From positions 81,557 to 103,406 of the forward strand of contig VHZZ01002828.1 in the NCBI GenBank assembly GCA_009801015.1: a stretch of DNA of 21,850 nt. The letters run 5' to 3'. Below are positions 1 through 10,092 of the stretch, piece by piece; the stretch's first letter is position 1, and each line of letters begins with the position of its first letter. Below the pieces are notes generated by a model. That model did no database searches and was not told where the DNA came from. It saw only the letters and a list, made by a program, of their open reading frames with translations. Made by a program: the position numbers and the translations under genes. The DNA comes from Silene noctiflora (taxonomy: Eukaryota > Streptophyta > Magnoliopsida > Caryophyllales > Caryophyllaceae).

Positions 1-442
1 GGACTTTAAATGTTTTAAAAATCTCGCTTTTCCGCATCTTAGTTACTCTTTTATGTTGATTATTCGTGTCTTATAAATAGCGGGGTGTCACAGATTCAAA
101 CGTCGACCTATTTTCTCCGAGTTGCTCTAACCAGCGGTTTTAGAAAAACCGTTCTTCTCATTTCCCCAGCATCTTCTGCTGTCCGCATCCTACCATTCCC
201 CCCACAGAGTTTCAGGTATGATTTATTCTTATAGTTGGCGAGCTTCCTTACGTAGACTACTAGACTTTAAACGACCCTCCCCGGAAGTCAACAGATTCTA
301 AAATGTTCCCGACAACTGGTCCTTGGTTCAATCCCCTAGAACCACTTCGCGTCGCCATAGTCTTCAGGTTATAATCTTCGACTGACCCGAGGGTTATACT
401 GTGACTTTCACCTTGTCCAAGCGTTGGTCAAATTGGGGGCTT
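1..442 (+). mobile_element. 3' internal end of an Ogre/Tat-like Ty3-gypsy element
   Basis: This stretch lies directly before a + strand LTR and ends in a purine-rich tract, AATTGGGGGCTT (431-442). That tract has the form and position of the polypurine tract that primes second-strand synthesis. I therefore read the segment as the untranslated 3' end of the internal region. It has no coding frame that I trust: the 70-codon frame at 401-613 crosses the LTR start. A short perfect hairpin (arms CGGTTTT 135-141 and AAAACCG 145-151) is present, with no known role. The upstream part of the element is outside the window. The assignment rests mainly on the adjoining LTR. Confidence 0.55.
431..442 (+). 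other. Polypurine tract (PPT) before an Ogre/Tat-like LTR
   Basis: AATTGGGGGCTT lies immediately 5' of the LTR start TGTAGATACC. A G-rich tract abutting the 3' LTR is the expected PPT position in Ty3-gypsy elements. The two pyrimidines at its end are unusual for a strict PPT but sit next to the LTR edge. Its presence says that internal sequence, not a target site, flanks the LTR on the left. Confidence 0.55.
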
Positions 443-1727
443 TGTAGATACCTCATTTCTGCACCCTTCCCCATACACCCGATGATGATTGGGCCGCATG
501 TTCAATATACGGAGCGTTATTATGACATTCCATTAATTTCATCTACAAATGATTGCCCAAAAAGCCGTGTCAACCCCTTTGTTGTCATATACGTGTCGAT
601 ACGGTCGTTTTGACAGTAATTAGAGTGCATTCGGAGTCCAGGTCAAAAACCGTCTTCATTTTCAGAAATCGTCTTCATTTTCTCAAAAACAGTCTCAAAT
701 ATGAGTCGGGATATTTCTAGAAGTCCTAAAAAATATATAAATATTTAAATATTTTAAAAATATCATGTTTTGACGGAATAAGGGAAACAAATCCTTTCCA
801 AACTCTGAAAACGCGTAAAATCTTTGATGCTGAAGGAGAAACAGCTCCAGGAGAGGACGCAAAACCTGCTTCACCTCTTCCTGGGCTTGATTCCTAAAGT
901 ATCCAAATCCATTCGGATTTATTTCTTTATTTTAATTCTTCCAAAACACTCACCTCGTGATTGGTATAAATAGAGGCCTCTGCCTCACATATTTTTCACG
1001 CGAGTGCTCGCCCCTTCTCTTCTCTCTTTGCATTCTAAGACCACGTGCTTTTGTTACGATGCCTACGTGCTTGAGCATTCTCGACCACGTAAGCCTAGAT
1101 CATTCTAGGTACCAGTCATGTTTTGCATAGACCTACCAATTTTACCACTACACCTCAATCAACCTAATTAATCAATCGTTTTTCTTAAATCCTTTTCAAG
1201 GGCATCTTCGTTACAACGAGGCGAATTAGTCTTTTTTCGCATCGTAAAAATATAAGTCTGAGGGTGTATAATCTCATTCATATCTTATTTTATGTATTTA
1301 CCATCATGTAAGAGTCTATGACGTAAATATGCTTTCAAAATAACAGTTTCTTAAACCTTTTTGAGGAATCAGCAGGGAAAGACTGCCGAGAAGAAACGCG
1401 GGAGCAGTTGTGCCTTCTGGAACAGTCGCAGCATCTATTACTTGTTGCATTGCATGCATTTAACGAATAACATATCGAGTATAAATGATTTTCCCTGATC
1501 ATTAATAGAGGCCGCTATCAAGGCGGGTGGGATTAGGTGTTCTAATAAGAGCTTCCTAATACGTACCTTCACCCCTTACTTAGATATCTGTGAACACCAG
1601 TGTTCATTGGTATTGCAAGAGTCATTCTAGACATAGAATGCTAAGGGCGACGAATTTCTTGGTATTTATGTTATTACTTTGTGTCTTAACGTGATACAAA
1701 GTATTCGAATGGATCCAAGTATCGACA
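443..1727 (+). repeat. Ogre/Tat-like LTR, + strand, 1285 bp
   Basis: The segment starts TGTAGATACC and ends GTATCGACA, an imperfect terminal inverted repeat closed by TG...CA. Its first ~60 bases match, in order, the start of the - strand LTR at 8393 downward. Both have TGTAG(A/G)TACC, then CACCC(G/A)ATGATGAT, then a CATGT motif and a T/A-rich block. A TATA box lies at 965-972, about 520 bases in, followed by pyrimidine-rich sequence such as CCCCTTCTCTTCTCTC, as expected for U3 then R. The LTR is flanked by a PPT on the left and a PBS-like site on the right, which is odd (see findings). No protein is encoded. The boundaries are good to a few bases; the family is inferred from LTR ends and the tRNA-Arg type primer site. 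Confidence 0.7.
965..972 (+). promoter_or_regulatory. TATA box of the + strand Ogre/Tat-like LTR
   Basis: TATAAATA in the context GGTATAAATAGAGGCC is a near-consensus plant TATA box. Transcription would be expected to start about 30 bases downstream, near 995-1000, which would define the U3/R boundary of the LTR. The sequence after it is C/T-rich, as is common just after plant start sites. Confidence 0.6.
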
Positions 1728-1735
1728 AAAATTGG

Positions 1736-1752
1736 TGGCGACTCTACAAATG
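1736..1752 (+). other. Degenerate tRNA-Arg type primer binding site
   Basis: TGGCGACTCT begins eight bases after the LTR end. It matches the first nine bases of the Ogre/Tat PBS TGGCGACTCCGCTGGGGA, which is present in full at 5655-5672 on the other strand. The following bases (ACAAATG) no longer match, so the site looks decayed or divergent. It supports reading 1728 onward as the 5' end of an internal region. Confidence 0.5.
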
Positions 1753-3477
1753 TAGGCTTGTTCAAATCATTCACCGGTTTCATGCATTTTAAATCGGTAA
1801 TGCCATATGACATCCTTTGTCAACACAAAGTTTCGTGCGAGAAGTACCGCCGCCTCAAGGTTTCCAAAACGCGGGTGCGCGCGGAGCGGGTGACCCATGT
1901 CCACAGAAGCTAACGGCTTTGGAGGCTCCAATTTGCATTAGGTCTAAAGTTGAATACTTTGGAGCCCCCGGTTGAAGCATACCTGTTGCACTTTGGACAA
2001 ATATCATGGCAATTCACATAGCAATTATTGTGAATTTTCGAAAACGTAGATGAGTGGTTGACCCGAAACATAAGCATTTTAGTTGATAATGGGACATTGA
2101 CCCGATTCTTTAAACATCATTTGAAACGGGTTACTTAAATCGCAAAAACATTTGAAAAGGGCTATTTACCCACAAATCACATCGTTTGAAACTGAGCTTC
2201 TTCGAAGCGGAACATTTTCAACAAAAGTTTTTGATTTTATGAAATTTCACTGTTGGGGAGTTTTGCATGTGATCGGTAGACATGACTCATGACTCGGACA
2301 TTAATTCAATTAATGACTTGCTAGGGATAGAACGTGTACGGGACATTCTGGCCTAAAAAACAACAACATAATGCACAAAACATTTGAATTTGAGACAGGA
2401 AAAAACGACTTAATAACGGGCCGAATGACTCGATAACCTAGGCCAACATGATAGATGAAACATAATGGTTTATCAACCCGTAACTTTACACTTTTGAATG
2501 TTAACCATAATTGACTCGAACTGAGGCAAAGCCACATTGACAGACAAACTCATAAATGTGCAGCATCTTTCATAATGACTGATACATCGTTTGAACTAAA
2601 CATGGTTAGAAGGTATCATAATATCCCTAATCAAATTATTTGTCGAAATGTGAACCAAATATAAATTTGAACATCTTTGCCAATTGCGGTTAGATAGGGT
2701 TTAATACGAGACTTGACAACTACTCATCGTGAATCTACATTTTTATCCTCGCCTAAACCGAGTACTAAGACTGACTCGACAAAGGTGGCTTCATTTGGAC
2801 TTTGGTTAAGACCAGTAAGAAGCCGACAAGATACATCATGGATAGGTTGAGTCCTTATTCTGAAAGACTGCCTACGTATTCGCGTGGACGTAATCAACCT
2901 CGACGTAGTTCGATGAAGATGCATAAACGTAGTCATTTTCATTTTTGTGTAAACACTTGAAGGTTTAACCTAAAACATCATATTGTATCCCGCCCTAACC
3001 CATAAGGTACCGTCAAATCCCGTGTCTAGGGTTGGTTCAGAAGGCTGTGATTCTCAGGTATATGGAGCTTGGCAACAAAAGGCTTGAATAATGGACCATC
3101 ATTCTGAAGGTTCCTTTTCTCGTGCTTAGGCCAGTGGATTATGACTTACATCGTGATTGGAAAAGGTGTCTCAGATTGGACAAAACCCAAGTGCAAATGG
3201 GTTGGTAAAACAATGTGGGTTCGAACTTCTATGTCTAAACCCTAAAGGTTGGGTGTAACGACACAAGCTAGATGATTCTCAAAACTCCCACCTATTCCTC
3301 TGTAACTATCTCAGAAAGGACTTAAGGGAAAAGAAGTTGATACATACGGTTTGGCTTCGCCCATTGAACTTCGACTACATGTACTTTAGTATCAGTTTCA
3401 TAGGTATTACGGCTTATGTAACTTCGACATTCAACCATAAACGTTATGCAGCTTCGGCATTTCATTCTTCTAATGCC

Positions 3478-3612
3478 GATTTTTCTTTGTTTTTCTTTTT
3501 ATTCTTTTCTTTTTATTTTTTTCTGCATCATTCTTTTTTCGACTTTTTTTTCCGTCATTTTTTTCTTCTTTTCTTTTTCATTTTTTTCTTCTTTTTTCAT
3601 TTTCTTCTTTTA
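3478..3612. repeat. T-rich low-complexity tract
   Basis: About 135 bases consist almost only of T with scattered C and A. On the + strand it produces a Phe/Leu-rich open frame (3337-3687) that is a composition artefact. On the - strand, the sense of the nearby PBS, it would be an A/G-rich stretch in the leader RNA. Confidence 0.85.
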
Positions 3613-4189
3613 AATCAATGCTTTCGGTTGCAACACGATTCATATAGAAACATTTGGTCTCCGCCGATTGATTTGGGTCAGTACTGAGATTCCTTGTTAA
3701 AACAGGTCGGTCTTTTCTCTCTTTAAGAGGGGATGTTCTTGTAGGGAATGGACTTGCATTCCGTCATTAACACGGGAACAAAGAGCAAGTCTAGGATCGT
3801 CACAGACTCATCTACTGGGCTAGTCTTGAGCACAGCTTTTGATGGAGGTTTTCTACCGCCAGACATGGAATAGGTAAAGGAAAAAGACCCGGGACCCTAA
3901 AGTACTCTACCATTTACAACGGATGTTTCTATCCAAGGGCACCTTCGACTGCGTTGTGCATTTGCATTAATTTGATAATGGAAACGCGATTGGGAACGAG
4001 ATCAATTTTATTGATACTAAAAAGATTTTGATATGGTTGAAGGAAAAACAAATCTTAGACTCGACTCCGACTGACTCGAATGCAAATTCTTACTTGTAAT
4101 TGTCAAACTTGGTTTTAAACTTTTTCTTTTCAAGAGCCGACTTAGATGCTCGGTTTGAAAGTTAACCTACTCTTGCAGCTCGATTTAGA

Positions 4190-4905
4190 CTTCGGGAAGA
4201 AACTATGTGACTCAGGTTCAAGAATCAACAAAGTTTCGATGCTATTTGTAAATCGATAGAGGTTTCACTCTAACTATCTACTCAAAATGCAAATGGACTG
4301 GACCAGATTTGACATGAAAATGAACATCGTGGTTCATTCGTGAAGGATCTAATGCAATTGGTGTTGGATTAGGGTCTTTGACTCAAATTGGCTTGACATG
4401 AACTTGGATAGACTTGACTCAGGCTTAACCAATGAATTTAATGACAGACTAAGACTCAGGAAATGAACCACACGGTTCATCTGTGAGGAGTCATATGTGA
4501 ATAAGGTGCATGACTCGGGTTTTTCACCATACATGAACTATGACACGGCTCATATACTTGACCATTAGCTCAAACTTGACTCAACAACAGACTTAGACCC
4601 AAGAAATGAGCTAGGTGGCTCATTTGTATGGGGTCTCACACGAGAGAGTGGGGTCTTAGACCTAACAAGGACTATAAATAACCTCATACTACTTCTTGAC
4701 TTAAACTTGCCACAAACTCGGTGTGACTAACCCGTGATTGAACCAACATGGTTTAAGTCATACAGAACGTCTAAATGGCCTATATGAGATATCTTTTTAC
4801 TCTGACTCGGACCATCTAGTCGACATGCATGACTTGAACCCAAGAGTTAGCTTAGGTGATCCACTTGGGTCGTGTTCTAGACAAGACATGGTTCACTTTA
4901 ATCAT
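4190..4905. repeat. Degenerate ~143 bp tandem array with a palindromic core
   Basis: Related units recur with a 16-base inverted-repeat core. The cores are TGAACATCGTGGTTCA (4321-4336), TGAACCACACGGTTCA (4464-4479) and TGAGCTAGGTGGCTCA (4607-4622), then weaker copies at 4739-4755 and near 4848. A very weak copy is near 4201. The first three are spaced exactly 143 bases, and later ones 132 and 109. Flanking words are shared: (A)GACT(T/C)AG(A)CCCAAG before the core, and a GGGTCT or GGAGTC word after it. Tandem arrays in untranslated parts of Ogre/Tat elements are known and can seed satellites. Here the copies have diverged strongly, so the array is old. Confidence 0.65.
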
Positions 4906-5654
4906 AAACAACCTAGACATGACTAAATATAGACAAACATAAGCCTAACTAGGCTATACATGACCCAACTGACTCAAACTGTATTCTAGGTTTGGGTTAG
5001 GTTCGGAAAATGGTTAAAGTGGATTTCAAAATCGATAAGGATTAAATTAAAATGAGGTTTTAAATGGGCAGCATACCGGCTATAAAAGGATTTTTTTGGT
5101 CAAAATTTGAATCCTAATTTGGAGGCATTCTGACTTAAAAACAAAATTTTCCAAAAGTGGTAAGTTCAAAAGTTCGGGTTTGAAAACACGGCTTTAGAAT
5201 TTTTGAAAAAATGGGTTGAACTCGACTCAAATTTCAAAAGACAAGGGTTAAAATTTCAACACAAATGGGTTTAAAAATGACTCAAATTTTCGAAAAAATA
5301 TGACATGGGATTCTCATAGCAAGTACTCATTCGCATACGAGCATGAATGCATGAGGGTAAACTCGATTAAGTCTCGGTCGGTCATCTAAATTGGGTTTAA
5401 GCCAATGATCCCACTTCATCAAAGAAGCCAAGTCCACCATAAGCACGTTGCAATTAGGAAAGACAAGTACATGAAAATTCTTTAAAATCCACCTTGATAC
5501 TTAAACCGGGCATAGTGGACGTCATCTCTTTATTTTGAAAACAATCCAAGGGAGATATGGCCCGATCAAAAATTGCAATTGGGTTATGCATGAAAATATA
5601 GACAAATACTAATTCAATTGACTAGCCATCATTTAACATTTCACGTTTCACTAC

Positions 5655-5672
5655 TCCCCAGCGGAGTCGCCA
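5655..5672 (-). other. tRNA-Arg primer binding site of an Ogre/Tat element
   Basis: Read on the - strand this is TGGCGACTCCGCTGGGGA, the characteristic 18-base PBS of Ogre/Tat Ty3-gypsy elements, complementary to the 3' end of a tRNA-Arg. It sits three bases after the LTR end (ACA then TTT then the PBS). This site fixes both the lineage and the - strand orientation of the adjacent LTR. Confidence 0.88.
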
Positions 5673-5675
5673 AAA

Positions 5676-8393
5676 TGTGGATGCGGGAATTTGTATCCAC
5701 GGGGGTTTTCAAAACATGGATTTTCCACCGAGTTTTAAGTTAAACTCAGAAATCGTTTTAGAGAAAATGGATTCGTGTGTGGGTACATGATGAAAAGTTC
5801 ATTAATAAAACAGCCACCCTCACCCGTTGGAAACAACGGCCTCTAGTTAGTCAAACAATGGCCAATTTAATCAAACTAGTATTTGTCAGTATGCAACCAT
5901 TCATGTTAAACCTAGAATGTGGCAAACAATTCTATGTCATTTTTAATGAAAATTGACTTCGTTAAGTGATTTAAACATGTGAGTTCATTTACTATTTTAG
6001 CATAAATAAATAAACAAAGGAAAGAGAAAGAAATGTCTTACTCAAGCGGGGAAAAGATTAGTATACGGTTAAGGTTAGCATACAATAACAATTGCAATAA
6101 ACAACAACAAACAAATCATACATTATATTTCATACAACATGGGAACAATTGTAATCACGCGAGAAATTAAACGAATTCTTAACCAAAAAGACGTGACATG
6201 TGAGGATAAAATAGCAATGTAATTAAACATGCGATTTTTAATAAATTACTTTGTAATTAAAATTAAATCGAAAAAGCATGATTAAATCAAGTAACAATCT
6301 AAAAATGCTGATATTCATATGAAAACTTAAGACAAAATCAAACCATTAATTTATGTCAAATTTTCGAGATATATGCCAGTTGTTAACAAACATTCAATTT
6401 CAATCCAATTATTTCATAATTGTGATAAAACATGCTAATTAAAAATAATCGTGTGAATTAATTAAACAAACATGCTAAACAACCAATTAACATGCTAATA
6501 TAATAAAAAACCAAAATTTAAAAAATTAAATTAAACCTATTTTATAGATCTAATTCATCATGTTCAAACATATTCGATTGAAACAAGATTAAATTAACTA
6601 ATATAATCAAAGATTCCAAAATCATCATATATCGCAGATCAGACAAAACTAATCCTAACTGCATACAATAATTAGCATTCATAACGGATCTTCGATCCCA
6701 GCATTATTAACAGCATACTAAATATCGCATCATATTTAACCAATATAATTAAATAACATATTTAATTGACATTAATAAATAAAAGAAACGATAAATAAAG
6801 AGAGGAATTGGATTTGCACCCTCAACTTATATATACTATGGATGATGCTCAAGAACATCGGATGCAAGCTTTCACGATAGGTACGTTGTCGACGGTTTTC
6901 CAAATCAATTTAATTAAAAAAAATTAAAACTTGTAATGAATTTAAAAAACAGAAAATCAATCTCGAATTCATCATTGCGATTCTCTCGTAAAAGGGGTTG
7001 TCCCATAGTGATTTTCAAATTGATGCCAGGGGTTCATTTCTTAACGGATTTTCAATCGAAAAATATTTTGAAAAAGATAAGGAGTAAAGATTTTATTTTT
7101 GACCAAAAATAATACCAAAAACACTTTTTGGATAAATCAATAACGAGCTTGAACACATGCTGTCATAAACTCGAGAAAACGTGAAGAAGAGAGCAACTCA
7201 ATGCTCTAACGTCACCTTAACTCGTGAATGAAGATGAAGGATGATTTCTAGATTTTTCAAGTCTTGCTAGGAGGTTCTTACGTGAGGTTAGATCGTGGAT
7301 TCTAGGGGTTTTACTCGGGATTTTTCATCCTTGTTCACACGGAGGCAATGATGTATATATATAGAGAATGAAGATTGTAGTTTCTTGGAAATGTTTATGA
7401 TATGGTAGAGAATATTATGCGAGGTACAAATGTTGAAGGATATGGCAATGGGTGTGAACGGAGTTGGAGTAGGAAATATCGAAGGATATTTGCGAGTTTT
7501 TTTGGAAAGTGTATGCCTTTGGATATGGCAAGGATTTCGACTCGATTTGGGAATGATTAGGGAGATTATATGGTGAATATTATAGCTTGGATGGAAAGGA
7601 AGGACGCGTCTAGGTGGTTAGGTGGGTGCTCGAATTGAGACACAATTGAAGACCGAAACAAAGGAACCAAAACAAAGGCAGCGGGTGCAGGGTTCTTCGT
7701 GGGTGTCTCGGGTCGAATTTGAGTGTGAATATGGATCTGGTTAAGGGGTTGGGTATGGTCTCTCTGAGATTAGGGAAATAGGTCTTCTTAGAGTCGGTAT
7801 AGGTGCAAGGGACTCGGGTATGGGTGTTGCATAGGTGTCGATTCAGAGCTATAGAAAAGAGCAACGCACATGGGTTAAGGGCCTCTTTTGGTCGAGGTTT
7901 AGATGAGTATTGGAATGGGTTTTGGGCGGTATAATGGTGGTTCTTTGGTGTCGGTTATAGGGAGTAGAAGACGGGTTGAAACTCGCATAAAAATCATGCT
8001 CAAATCGCTTCACGAATCGAGCTAGGAAACGTGTATAAGATCGTCGTAAAATTTGCTTTAAAACCAAGTTTTCAATTTAATTAAAAAGATATAATTTGTA
8101 AAACGATCTTAAAAATCAACATCAACTTTTCAAGTTGAAAACATTAAATAAAATGATTTTTAGAATTAAATCAAAAAAACAAATTATCAAATAGTTAAAA
8201 TAAATTCTTTTAAAAACATAATTGATTTAAATTTCATTTAAATCTTAAAATACGTCAACAAACTCCCGCTTTACATCATAAAAGGAGTCCCATTAATAAT
8301 AGCAATGTCGATGAAAATACATGTGTCTTATCATCATTGGGTGTTTGGCGGGATTTCCATAAATTCCAGTATTGACGGATACGGGTACCTACA
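5676..8393 (-). repeat. Ogre/Tat LTR, - strand, about 2.7 kb (5' LTR)
   Basis: On the - strand it starts TGTAGGTACCCGTATCC (at 8393) and ends CCCGCATCCACA (at 5676), with TG...CA ends and a short imperfect inverted repeat (GGATACGGG/GGATGCGGG type). The PBS follows directly, so this is a 5' LTR. A TATA stretch at 7354-7363 divides it into about 1 kb of U3 and about 1.7 kb of R-U5. The R-U5 part near 5990-6800 is very A/T-rich. Open frames inside (for example 7610-8067 on the - strand) show no domain and are treated as chance. The LTR joins a Tekay-like LTR at 8394, so it appears to have inserted into that older LTR. The partner 3' LTR and target duplication are not in the window; ATGCT (8394-8398) would be one half of it. 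Confidence 0.8.
7354..7363 (-). promoter_or_regulatory. TATA box of the - strand Ogre/Tat LTR
   Basis: A run of TATATATATA lies about 1 kb inside the LTR from its 5' end. On the - strand it reads CTATATATATAC, followed by CATCATTGCCTCC. Transcription would run leftward from around 7325 toward the PBS at 5655. This is the best TATA candidate in the LTR; other A/T-rich words near 6828 are too far into U5. Confidence 0.5.
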
Positions 8394-9105
8394 ATGCTAT
8401 TGCTTTGATTTTCAATGACGGAGGCGTGTGACATGAGTTCGGTCTTATTTTTTTAGCTGTCATGATTCACCTAGTTGTTTTATTAACATTAACTATTTCA
8501 ATTTGTCAGTTGTACTTTGTACTCAGTTGTCAATTGGTTAAGCCTTGTAATTGTCCAGTTTGAGACAATTTTAATAACTGATGTAAATTTTATTTAAAGT
8601 CCCTGTGTATTGTTTTATTTCATATTTATTGCCTTGGGAAACCGTTATGGTAACATCTTCATTTAACTGAGAGTGTTTTGCTAAGACCCTTGGTTAAACG
8701 GGGGTGTTTTTTTCATTGATTATGATAATTTCTATTAATGAGACTGACTTGTAAAGATTTTCAAAACTGCGATGATCCATATGATATTTCTGGTCATATT
8801 GGGGAGAACCTAGTTTGTAGGTTTTGGATTTGTTGATGACGGGGAATGCGACGAGCTATTGACAATCAGAGTCTAGTTGAACGGTCATACTAGGGTAATA
8901 TACTGAATTTATTAGAGTTGCTCGTTGTAGTTTTGATAATTTGTATATTGTAAAATCCATTTTATATTAATCTCTAAACTTTGAACTATATTAAATGTTT
9001 CTTGATTGGAGTTCTGATGCATTATGTCAGGAAACTGAAATGGTAACCCTCTCATTTGTTAGGAAAGGTCTTGTTAAAGGCTCCTTGGTAAATGAGGGTG
9101 TTACA
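8394..9105 (+). repeat. 3' part of a Tekay-like (chromovirus) LTR, + strand, truncated
   Basis: It ends AATGAGGGTGTTACA (9105), directly followed by an iMet-type PBS. Its last ~340 bases match the - strand LTR that starts at 18310. Shared blocks include CTG(C/T)G(A/G)TGA(T/A)CCATAT, GTCATAT(T)GGGGAG, and a TTAAAGGCT(C/T)CTT block before the terminal GTGTTACA. The 5' part is missing because the Ogre/Tat LTR abuts at 8393. The segment also holds a partial tandem duplication (8416-8710 versus 8837-9105). The lineage is inferred from LTR ends and PBS; no pol domain is available to confirm it. Confidence 0.65.
8640..9105 (+). repeat. ~394 bp partial duplication of LTR 3' end
   Basis: Two versions of the same LTR-end block occur. 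The first (8640-8706) reads AAACCGTTATGGTAAC... TTGGTTAAACGGGGGTGT. The second (9033-9100) reads AAACTGAAATGGTAAC... TTGGTAAATGAGGGTGT. The terminal GGGTG words are 394 bases apart. The second copy keeps the true LTR end and PBS, while the first ends in a T-run. Copies are clearly diverged, so the duplication is old. It could instead be two LTR ends left by stacked insertions. Confidence 0.5.
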
Positions 9106-9108
9106 AAG

Positions 9109-9120
9109 TGGTATCAGTCC
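9109..9120 (+). other. tRNA-iMet type primer binding site, partly decayed
   Basis: TGGTATCAGTCC lies three bases after the LTR end GTGTTACA. The standard plant iMet PBS is TGGTATCAGAGC, so the first nine bases match. The position and sequence identify 8394-9105 as a 5' LTR read on the + strand and 9106 onward as internal sequence. Confidence 0.75.
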
Positions 9121-9789
9121 AACGATTTTGGAACCTAAATCAATGAACCAAATGAACTTAGGTGTGTGTAATAAAATGAACCTGGGTATGAGATTGTTAG
9201 GAGTCAACCTTTCTAAGATCTGGGTGACGTCTTAAAATTGCACTACGACCCTTTCAATCATGAGTCGGTCACGATGTGGTGAGTATTTAGAGTGGTTATA
9301 TAGAGTGGATGCTATGTGACATATGTTGTGTGGTAGTTGTGTAACTATTGTGCAATTGGTAGTATTTATGAAATGGTTATAAACATGATGCTTCTGATGA
9401 GCAATGTGATTGACCTGAGTAAGTAGAGGAATAATGTCCGTGGTAACGGGTTGTGATATTTATGGTTTCAGTTTCATATTGAGGGGATGTGATTAGTACT
9501 ATTTGGTTGGGAAGTATGATCATAAATTGGTAAAAGTGGTGATGCGAGTTGTGAAGGAATAATCGAATATGTGTAGTAAGGCGATTATTGTCTTGTATAT
9601 TGAATGTTGTGTTCAAATTGCATATTTTTAAGATAAAACCTCACGTAGGAGACTTGTTTTAGGAGTATTAAGTTGTCTTTGTTTGCATTGTTGGTGTTTA
9701 AGTTGTTTAGATGGAAAATCGAGTTGTTGTAATGTACGTTTATAGAAGGGTCGTCTTAAAACGCCCATAACAAGAAATATAGACATGAT

Positions 9790-9915
9790 ATTGATATTAT
9801 TATAATTCGAGATGATATCGTGTTCTCCTAAGGTTCTAAAAATAGGTCACACACCCAAAATGACTAAGAAATAAGGGAGATATGACCATTTTACGAAAAG
9901 TGGACGTTGTTAAGA
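9790..9915. repeat. Conserved flank of palindrome cassette A (homologous to 12170-12305)
   Basis: This block ends with GAGATATGACCATTTTA and contains TAGGTCA, CCCAAAA and TAAGAAAT in the same order as the block ending at 12305 inside the solo LTR. Both are on the + strand. Weaker similarity continues upstream. Each block leads straight into a cluster of short palindromes. This shows that the two cassettes share ancestry although their palindromes differ. Confidence 0.6.
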
Positions 9916-9949
9916 AGTACGTGGGGCACGCGATGTAGTAGACCTTTTT

Positions 9950-10092
9950 ACTCGACCGAGTGAACCTAACTCGCTCGAGTGGACCATCACACTTGACCGA
10001 GTGACCCCTACTCGATTGAGTAACCCAAATACCTATTTTGCATGCTTCTAATCTTCTCTACCTAGTCGAGTGGACTGAGCACTCGACCTAGT
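9950..10092. repeat. Palindrome cassette A: six ACTCG-NN-CGAGT units
   Basis: Six 12-base inverted repeats lie at 9950, 9969, 9991, 10010, 10060 and 10081. They read ACTCGACCGAGT, ACTCGCTCGAGT, ACTTGACCGAGT, ACTCGATTGAGT, ACCTAGTCGAGT and ACTCGACCTAGT. Arms are five bases with a two-base centre, mostly AC. Starts are 19-22 bases apart except for one gap of 50. Intervening bases differ, so the dyad unit is what repeats. A function such as a dimeric protein site or an RNA hairpin row is possible but unproven. Confidence 0.75.

Larger units (their letters stand above)
1728..5654. mobile_element. Non-coding Ogre/Tat leader or UTR-type sequence between two inward-facing LTRs
   Basis: About 3.9 kb lies between a + strand LTR-PBS on the left and a - strand PBS-LTR on the right. 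It should hold the 5' internal part of one or both elements. No gag, protease, RT or integrase frame is visible, and the open frames here are short and without recognisable motifs. A G+C-rich patch at 1868-1904 is followed by AT-rich DNA with scattered GACTCGA and ACCCGA words, a T-rich tract (3478-3612) and a tandem array (4190-4905). Ogre/Tat elements are known for long leaders and for tandem repeats in their untranslated regions, which fits. I could not find the point where the left element stops and the right one begins. Confidence 0.5.

Noticed and set aside
3337..3687. 116-codon + strand frame rich in Phe and Leu
   Set aside because: It is generated by the T-rich tract (TTT/TTC/CTT codons). 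It has no domain, and the context is LTR-element leader DNA.
3723..3866. 47-residue - strand frame starting MSGGRKPPSKAV
   Set aside because: It looks somewhat protein-like and could be a scrap of an Ogre-type leader frame. It is short, matches nothing I know, and is closed by stops on both sides.
8394..8398. ATGCT as a target duplication of the - strand Ogre/Tat LTR
   Set aside because: The other end of the element is not in the window, so the second copy cannot be checked.
9950..10092. CRISPR-like regular repeat
   Set aside because: Units are 12 bases, palindromic and variable, with 7-10 base gaps in a plant retroelement. There are no unique spacers of constant length and no cas genes.
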